Shown: one piece after another, positions 58,925-64,000 of the stretch
Numbering within the stretch: position 1 is the first letter of the stretch
How the letters are laid out: each line of letters opens with the position of its first letter
Assembly: GCF_900312815.1 (NCBI RefSeq)
Contig: NZ_OMPE01000008.1
Span: forward strand, 186,001-250,000
Source: Aquimarina sp. AU474
GTDB lineage: Bacteria; Bacteroidota; Bacteroidia; Flavobacteriales; Flavobacteriaceae
Direction of reading: 5' to 3'
DNA length: 64,000 bases
Position numbers and translations under genes: made by a program
Notes under the pieces: generated by a model
Seen by the model: only the letters and a program-made list of their open reading frames with translations
What the model was told of the DNA's origin: nothing
The model's database searches: none

Positions 58925-59125
58925 AATAAAGCAGTATTTAAGCTTTAAATATACTCATTTTGTGAACTACTATGTTGGTTTTAAAGCAATGAAAGATTTA
59001 TAATGAATTTGACTTTTAATTGGATGTGATACATAAAATTTGTTGAATAAAAGGTATAGGTCCTCCTTTTAATAGTCAACTTTATTTTTTGAAATATATC
59101 ATTATCTCAGGGATATAAATGAAAA
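58925..59125. other. Gap between dnaX and the kinase-aminotransferase gene
   Basis: The 201-bp AT-rich gap has an imperfect stem, AAAAGG / CCTTTT, at about 59049-59070 that may end the dnaX transcript. No clear TAnnTTTG box was seen for the aminotransferase gene. Confidence 0.3.
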
Positions 59126-60946
59126 TTATATATCTAAATCAAAACTAGAACGCAACTTGTCAATTAATGGGTTTTTTTCGCGTAATTTCTCGTACTTGTC
59201 TTGTGGTGTAAAGGCGTACTTTTTTGAAGCTTCCTCATTGACATTTATTATGAGTTCAACACTATAATTGTTTAATTCCTTATACAAGAATTGAAACAAA
59301 CCCGGAAGCGCATTTTCTAGATCAACTTTCATAGATTGATTAGGCAATTCTAGATGAATTTTTTCATCTTTAAGAACGGGAATATTCATGGCAAACATAG
59401 AACCAATGATACGTTCTCCTTTTTTATCTTGTATTTTTCCATATTCTGTCCAGGCCTCTTGCATTTCGTTCTCTGTAAACTTTTCGGTTGGGAGGTTCTT
59501 AGGATCTACAATATTATCTACTTTCTTTTCAAGATGCTCTTTCTTTTTTCTAATACTACTAAGAGATAATCCAGAAGTCTTTCGTTGCGTAGTGATTGCA
59601 ATCGACTTTTTTTCTGTAACCACGGGTGATTCATTATTAGCTTCAGAATGATCAACAAGAGGTTTTTTAGAAATAACTTTTTCCTCGACAACAGGGTTTT
59701 GATGTGTATTAGGAGGTGGTGTAGTTTCGGGTGGGTCGTTGACTTCAATATGTGTTGTAGCAGTCTCTGTTTCTGCCTTTGCAATGGCATTTTCTTTTAC
59801 CTCTTTAGAAACTTTTACAGCAGTTATTCCTTTTTCTTTAAAATAAGAAGGTGGAATTATATAGGGTTTGTCATTTTTTTTTTCTCCATCCGGTGATAGG
59901 ATAGAGGCTAATTGCATTAAACTTAATTCTACAAGCAGTCTTTGATTGCGACTGGTTTTATATTTTAAATCACAATCGTTTGCTAGAGAGATGCCTTTTA
60001 TGAGAAAATCATGAGGTGCTTTTTGCGATTGTTCTAAATATTTGGCCTTTGTTTGTTCTCCAACTTCTAAAAGACTAATAGTAGCTTGGTTTTTACAAAC
60101 TAATAAATCTCTAAAGTGTGATGCTAGACCAGCTATAAAATGATGCCCATCAAATCCTTGTGCAAGAATTTCATTAAATTCTATGAGTAATTGTGGGATA
60201 TTGTTTTGTAGTATAAGATCAGTTACTTTAAAGTATGTTTCGTAATCTAATACATTTAGGTTTTCGGTTACTGCTTGTCGCGTAAGATTTTGACCACTAA
60301 AACTCACAACACGATCAAAAATAGAGAGCGCATCGCGCATTGCTCCATCTGCCTTTTGAGCAATAATTTGTAAAGCATCCTCATCTGCCGTAATACCTTC
60401 TTGAGCGGCCACTTGCATTAAATGATTCTTAGCATCGGTCACAGTAATCCTTTTAAAATCAAATATTTGACATCTGGATAGGATGGTAGGTATGATTTTG
60501 TGCTTTTCTGTAGTAGCCAGGATAAAAATAGCATGCTTAGGAGGTTCTTCTAATGTTTTTAAAAAGGCATTAAAAGCAGCTTGTGATAGCATATGTACCT
60601 CATCTATAATATACACTTTGTATTTACCTACCTGTGGTGGTATACGAACCTGATCAATAAGGCTACGTATATCATCTACAGAATTATTAGAAGCCGCATC
60701 GAGTTCAAAAATATTAAAAGCAAAATCTTCATCAGGATGCTCATTACCATCTTGATTAATTGTCTTTGCCAATATTCTTGCACACGATGTTTTTCCTACA
60801 CCACGAGGTCCCGTAAATAATAAAGCTTGAGCTAAATGATTATTATCGATAGCATTAAGCAGCGTATTGGTAATAGCTTGTTGTCCCACAACATCTTTGA
60901 ATGTTTGAGGTCTATATTTACGTGCTGATACTATGAAATGCTCCAT
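59126..60946 (-). CDS. dnaX: DNA polymerase III subunits gamma and tau
   Basis: DnaX is the clamp-loader ATPase. The 606-residue frame (tau) starts at the ATG at 60946 (MEHFIVSARKYRPQTF); an upstream ATG at 60973 lies before the promoter box and adds nothing typical. Walker A is GPRGVGKT (46-53) and Walker B is IIDEVHML (113-120). The cysteine zinc module found between them in E. coli is absent: residues 62-79 have no Cys. At codons 355-358, right after the clamp-loader domains I-III, ten consecutive A occur (59874-59883 as T on the plus strand). One extra A gives an immediate TGA, and one fewer gives TAA after five codons, so a short gamma form is likely. Confidence 0.95.
   Translation of the reverse strand: MEHFIVSARKYRPQTFKDVVGQQAITNTLLNAIDNNHLAQALLFTGPRGVGKTSCARILAKTINQDGNEHPDEDFAFNIFELDAASNNSVDDIRSLIDQVRIPPQVGKYKVYIIDEVHMLSQAAFNAFLKTLEEPPKHAIFILATTEKHKIIPTILSRCQIFDFKRITVTDAKNHLMQVAAQEGITADEDALQIIAQKADGAMRDALSIFDRVVSFSGQNLTRQAVTENLNVLDYETYFKVTDLILQNNIPQLLIEFNEILAQGFDGHHFIAGLASHFRDLLVCKNQATISLLEVGEQTKAKYLEQSQKAPHDFLIKGISLANDCDLKYKTSRNQRLLVELSLMQLASILSPDGEKKNDKPYIIPPSYFKEKGITAVKVSKEVKENAIAKAETETATTHIEVNDPPETTPPPNTHQNPVVEEKVISKKPLVDHSEANNESPVVTEKKSIAITTQRKTSGLSLSSIRKKKEHLEKKVDNIVDPKNLPTEKFTENEMQEAWTEYGKIQDKKGERIIGSMFAMNIPVLKDEKIHLELPNQSMKVDLENALPGLFQFLYKELNNYSVELIINVNEEASKKYAFTPQDKYEKLREKNPLIDKLRSSFDLDI
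59874..59883 (-). promoter_or_regulatory. A10 slippage run in dnaX
   Basis: The coding strand reads GGAG, ten A, TGAC. In frame 0 it is G-E-K-K-N-D. With eleven A the next codon is TGA; with nine A the frame reads M-T-N-P-I then TAA. This matches the Thermus thermophilus dnaX arrangement, where transcriptional slippage on A9 makes gamma. Confidence 0.65.
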
Positions 60947-60951
60947 TAATA

Positions 60952-60959
60952 CAAAGTTA
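60952..60959 (-). promoter_or_regulatory. -7 box of dnaX
   Basis: On the minus strand this reads TAACTTTG, a perfect TAnnTTTG, ending only 6 nt before the chosen ATG. The transcript would start at or next to the start codon. Confidence 0.45.
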
Positions 60960-61062
60960 AAAATTGCATACAAATATCATATGTTGGTCTGTGGTTTTTA
61001 TTTTTAGTTATTAACAGAAAAAAAATAATTAAGAAATCTAAATTAAGAACTCATAATTATAA

Positions 61063-61070
61063 TACTTTTG
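61063..61070 (+). promoter_or_regulatory. -7 box of rnpB
   Basis: A perfect TACTTTTG immediately before the first base-paired residue of the RNase P RNA, at the correct distance for transcription to start near 61075. The -33 element is not clear. Confidence 0.6.
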
Positions 61071-61073
61071 CAC

Positions 61074-61376
61074 GAAGCAGATCACCTTATCGCGACTTTA
61101 CGGTCGAGGAAAGTCCGGACACCAAAGCGCAGTATAGCGGGTAACGCCCGTCCGTCGAGAGACGAGGACAAGTGCAGCAGAAAGAATGTACAGGTAATGC
61201 TGTAGTGAAACCAGGTAAACTCTATACGGTGCAACGCCATGTAAACCAGCTTTTAAGGGTTGCGCGCCCAATGTTGGAGGGTAGGCGGTTTGATCCCAAT
61301 AGCAATGTTGGGGCTAGATAAATGATAAGGATCTTGATAACTCAGGACACAGAATCCGGCTTATGATCTGCTTTTT
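61074..61376 (+). ncRNA. rnpB: RNase P RNA, bacterial class A
   Basis: This is the catalytic RNA of ribonuclease P, which makes tRNA 5' ends. The universal P4-region strands are present: GAGGAAAGTCCGGACAC near 61108 and CAGAATCCGGCTTA near 61351-61364. Helix P1 is formed by AAGCAGATCA (61075-61084) and TGATCTGCTT (61364-61373). Inner landmarks such as the AAACCAGGTAAACTC and GATAAATGATAAGGATC stretches are also typical. At about 300 nt it is short for class A, which suits Bacteroidetes forms that lack some peripheral helices. A run of eight T overlaps and follows P1, so P1 may double as terminator. Confidence 0.95.
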
Positions 61377-61408
61377 TTTAAAACTACTTTAACAATATGC
61401 AATACTAA

Positions 61409-61436
61409 TTTTCTTGTACCTTGTACCGCAAGAAAA
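61409..61436 (+). promoter_or_regulatory. Stem-loop before bshA
   Basis: TTTTCTTG (61409-61416) pairs with CAAGAAAA (61429-61436); the 12-nt loop contains TACC twice. It lies 10 bp before the bshA ATG and has no T-run in the sense direction, so a translational or operator role is more likely than termination. Confidence 0.35.
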
Positions 61437-61446
61437 ATTGTCTCAA

Positions 61447-62574
61447 ATGAAAATTGCTATTGTTTGTTATCCAACATTTGGAGGTAGTGGAGTAGTGGCC
61501 ACAGAATTAGGAAGTGCCCTAGCTAAACTTAATCATGAGGTACATTTTATAACCTATAAACAACCTGTACGTTTAGATTTATTAAATCCGAACCTTCATT
61601 TTCACGAAGTTCATGTTCCAGAATATCCTCTTTTTCATTACCAGCCTTATGAATTGGCATTATCAAGTAAATTAGTAGATACGATCAAGAAATATGAAAT
61701 CGATGTACTTCATGTGCATTATGCAATACCACATGCTTATGCAGGGTATATGGCAAAAAAGATGTTAGAAGAAGAAGGTATTTTTGTCCCTATGGTTACA
61801 ACATTGCATGGTACCGATATTACATTGGTAGGAAATCACCCTTTTTACAAACCAGCAGTTACCTTTAGTATTAACAATAGTGATATTGTAACTTCTGTTT
61901 CTCAAAGCTTAAAAGATGATACATTACGATTATTTGATATCAAAAAAGAAATTAAAGTAGTACCTAATTTTATAGACGTAGGTCACCGAAAGACTAGTTT
62001 TACAGATTGTCAAAGAGAGCTTATGGCATTACCAGAAGAACGAATTATTACGCATATTAGTAATTTTAGACCAGTAAAACGAATCACAGATATTATTGAT
62101 ATATTTTATAATATTCAGAAAAAGATGCCTGCTAAATTATTGATGGTTGGTGAAGGACCAGAACGTAAACCAGCAGAAGAGAAATGTAAAGAGTTGGGTA
62201 TTAAAGAGAAAGTGATTTTCTTTGGTAACAGTAATGAAATAGACAAAATATTATGTTTTTCGGATTTGTTTTTGCTCCCTTCAGAACGAGAAAGTTTTGG
62301 TTTAGCAGCATTAGAAGCTATGGTTAACAGAGTACCAGTTATTTCTAGTGACGCAGGTGGGATTCCAGAAGTAAATCAACACGGAGTTTCTGGATATTTA
62401 AGTAAAGTAGGTGATGTAAAAAGCATGTCAGAAAATGCAATTAAGATTCTTGAAGATCCTAGTAGGTTAGAAATGTTTAAAGAAAATGCATTTAAAGAAG
62501 CCGAACGATTTGATGTAAACGAAATCGTTCCTAAGTATATTGCTTTATACGAGGGCGCACTTGCAATATCTTAG
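61447..62574 (+). CDS. bshA: N-acetyl-alpha-D-glucosaminyl L-malate synthase
   Basis: BshA is the GT4-family glycosyltransferase that joins UDP-GlcNAc and L-malate in the first step of bacillithiol synthesis. The 375 residues from the ATG at 61447 match the family; the ATG-like start at 61414 would place the stem-loop inside the gene. The N-terminus MKIAIVCYPTFGGSGVVATE and the HVHYAIPHAYA, TLHGTDITLVG and SERESFGLAALEAM blocks are diagnostic of BshA. Other bsh genes are not in the window. The gene stands alone after rnpB. Confidence 0.94.
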   Translation: MKIAIVCYPTFGGSGVVATELGSALAKLNHEVHFITYKQPVRLDLLNPNLHFHEVHVPEYPLFHYQPYELALSSKLVDTIKKYEIDVLHVHYAIPHAYAGYMAKKMLEEEGIFVPMVTTLHGTDITLVGNHPFYKPAVTFSINNSDIVTSVSQSLKDDTLRLFDIKKEIKVVPNFIDVGHRKTSFTDCQRELMALPEERIITHISNFRPVKRITDIIDIFYNIQKKMPAKLLMVGEGPERKPAEEKCKELGIKEKVIFFGNSNEIDKILCFSDLFLLPSERESFGLAALEAMVNRVPVISSDAGGIPEVNQHGVSGYLSKVGDVKSMSENAIKILEDPSRLEMFKENAFKEAERFDVNEIVPKYIALYEGALAIS

Positions 62575-62603
62575 GAACGATTAGTTCTTCTGTAATTTTG
62601 TTA

Positions 62604-63092
62604 TTAGAATTGGTATCTTACACCAAGACCAATATCTAGGTCTAGGTCGTCATTAAAATCCCCAAAACCAATTTCGGGTCTGATATCCAAAGAGATAAGA
62701 ATTGGGATGTCAAAATTATACTCGATCCCAACATCACCTGCAATGAAAAAATAGCTATCACTGCTATCACCTCCGGGAAGATCGTTGTCAAAATCAACAA
62801 TACCGATTCCTCCACCAGGTCCTACATACCAATTAAACCCTTTATCAAGGTTAAAGACCCATTGGTAGAGTCCCGTTAATTTAATGGCATTACCAGCATC
62901 AAAATCTCTCCAACCAAGATCAAATTCTAATCGGTTACCATTATTTAGGGCTCTTTGATAAGAAACTTCAGCTCCAAATCCATCATTATCTCCGAATCTA
63001 ACCCCGATAGCGTTTTTAGAAATTTCTTGTGATTGAATAGTACTTATTGAAGCTAAAAGAAAAGCTACAATGAATAAAATACGTTTCGTCAT
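62604..63092 (-). CDS. Small outer membrane beta-barrel protein
   Basis: The 162-residue protein has a signal peptide (RILFIVAFLLASISTIQSQ). Its mature part consists of alternating strands such as AIGVRFGDNDGFGAEVSYQ, RLEFDLGWRDF and LDIGLGVRYQF, ending in Phe as outer membrane barrels usually do. Its length suggests an eight-stranded barrel. Function is unknown. It converges with bshA with a 29-bp gap and no clear terminator. Confidence 0.75.
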   Translation of the reverse strand: MTKRILFIVAFLLASISTIQSQEISKNAIGVRFGDNDGFGAEVSYQRALNNGNRLEFDLGWRDFDAGNAIKLTGLYQWVFNLDKGFNWYVGPGGGIGIVDFDNDLPGGDSSDSYFFIAGDVGIEYNFDIPILISLDIRPEIGFGDFNDDLDLDIGLGVRYQF

Positions 63093-63166
63093 AGTAAATA
63101 GGTTTTAGATTTATTGTCTCAAATATAACGTTACAAATTTATATTTAATGTAACTAAATATGTTTT

Positions 63167-63982
63167 TTACATAGTTTTTTGCAATTTCACATCGGTGCTT
63201 TCAAAAATTTTATCGGCAGAGTTAGCTATAAAACCAGTAAACAAGTGATTATCTTCTGTTTGGTACCTGTAAGAAAATTCGTAATAGCATGTTGTGATTT
63301 TTTCTGTTCCTTCTTCAAAAATCATCTCTGTAGTATCGGCCAAAATGCTTGATTGTTCTAATAATAACTCTTTAGTTCCTTTTATTTCACCTCCCGAAGA
63401 ATTAATTTCAAAACCATTTGATTTAAGAAATTCATTTACTTCATGTAAATTTTTAAAAGATTCTAATTTGTTTACATCTACAGTAAAATGATTAGAACAG
63501 AATCCATTTACATACATCCATGCAGCATATTCTGATTCTTCTAACAGTAATTGATACGTTTTAAATGATGGAGTAGACCAAATTCTACCTTTGAGAATTA
63601 GATCATCTAATTGAAATATAGGTTGATCTACTTCACTTAAAATAGTATGAATACTTTGTTGAAGATCTATAGAGAATTCTTCTAATAACAGTTGGCTGAT
63701 AAAGATTTTGGGCGCATCAGAGTCATTTTTATGTTCAAAATGTTTGGCAAATAATTTTTTAGCTTTAAAATGATATTCGCCTTTTGGTTCATATCCCATT
63801 TTAAGAAATGGTTTAGCTATCACATCAATATCTATTCGAGGATCATTAAATGTGCGTATTGCAATATGATCATTAAAAATATGATTTCCTTCAGCCTCAA
63901 ATAAAGATTTTACTTTTTGTGCAGAAGGAGTTTTTGCAGAATACTGTTTCCATAACTCTTCAAAAAAATAAGTAGAATTCAT
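63167..63982 (-). CDS. DUF1338 protein, 2-oxoadipate dioxygenase/decarboxylase-like
   Basis: The 271-residue protein belongs to the DUF1338 family, whose characterised member HglS of Pseudomonas putida is an Fe(II) enzyme converting 2-oxoadipate to 2-hydroxyglutarate in lysine breakdown. The likely metal ligands are H39 (NDHIAIRTF), H165 (CSNHFTVDV) and E235 (YYEFSYR). It is shorter than HglS (over 450 residues), like other Bacteroidetes members, so the substrate may differ. No lysine-pathway gene is adjacent in the window. The upstream 18 bp to the window edge hold no complete promoter. Confidence 0.8.
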   Translation of the reverse strand: MNSTYFFEELWKQYSAKTPSAQKVKSLFEAEGNHIFNDHIAIRTFNDPRIDIDVIAKPFLKMGYEPKGEYHFKAKKLFAKHFEHKNDSDAPKIFISQLLLEEFSIDLQQSIHTILSEVDQPIFQLDDLILKGRIWSTPSFKTYQLLLEESEYAAWMYVNGFCSNHFTVDVNKLESFKNLHEVNEFLKSNGFEINSSGGEIKGTKELLLEQSSILADTTEMIFEEGTEKITTCYYEFSYRYQTEDNHLFTGFIANSADKIFESTDVKLQKTM

Positions 63983-64000
63983 TCTAATAATGTTTTTGTT

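Noticed and set aside
59354-59896. Plus-strand ORFs opposite dnaX
   Set aside because: Shadows of the conserved dnaX frame with no promoter or family features.

Overview
The window is a chromosomal stretch of a marine-type member of the Flavobacteriia (Bacteroidetes), AT-rich and densely coded. The assignment rests on several lineage marks: type IX secretion sorting domains of both A and B type, PorP/SprF and OmpA/PD40 proteins, the fused lpxC-fabZ gene, a class A rnpB, bshA, and promoters of the Bacteroidetes form (TTG about 19-21 bp before TAnnTTTG) with little use of Shine-Dalgarno sites. An Aquimarina-like genus is a guess, not shown. No transposons, CRISPR arrays, tRNAs or rRNAs were seen.

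Layout. 1-7.2 kb: end of an HD-domain hydrolase gene, then a lipid A block (lpxD, lpxC/fabZ, lpxA, efp, a second lpxD-like gene, an NTF2-like gene) and sucD. 7.4-14.3 kb: M16 protease lipoprotein, fabG, a membrane VWA-like protein and an SPFH/prohibitin protein. 14.5-18.5 kb: a 1355-residue T9SS-exported beta-propeller protein with FnIII, MAM-like and chitin-binding-like modules. 18.6-20.1 kb (minus): an OmpA protein and a helix-hairpin-helix membrane protein. 20.3-29.9 kb: a complete histidine operon (hisG-D-C-B-H-A-F-IE) with three non-his genes interspersed and, in front of it, a leader peptide with four consecutive His codons followed by mutually exclusive antiterminator and terminator structures. 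30.0-35.8 kb: a type B T9SS cassette (large secreted protein, PorP/SprF, OmpA). 35.8-42.0 kb: rpsA, pyrR-pyrB, a small unknown gene, a thioredoxin, rnz and pdxH. 42.0-48.8 kb: a large OmpA protein (minus), the polyphosphate operon sixA-ppk1-ppx and a beta-barrel protein.

48.8-54.6 kb is the most unusual region. A Crp/Fnr-type regulator is divergent from a gene for a 1014-residue protein that joins an NRPS-type adenylation domain, without a carrier domain, to a ferric-reductase-like membrane and flavin/NAD module. An enoyl-CoA hydratase and an outer-membrane-type protein follow it, and a possible 33-codon ORF lies just upstream. I regard this as the best candidate for an undescribed pathway.

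54.8-64.0 kb: miaE, two small exported or lipoprotein Lys/Glu-rich coiled-coil proteins, a kinase-aminotransferase fusion, dnaX with a ten-A slippage-type run at the end of its clamp-loader core, the RNase P RNA gene, bshA, a small beta-barrel protein and a DUF1338 (2-oxoadipate dioxygenase/decarboxylase-like) gene.

Start codons were moved inward where signal peptides, family N-termini or promoters required it: the CHU_C-domain protein at 30050, pyrR at 37965, the OmpA protein at 44194, the barrel at 48214, the hydratase at 53006, dnaX at 60946 and bshA at 61447. rnz and ppx appear to use TTG starts.
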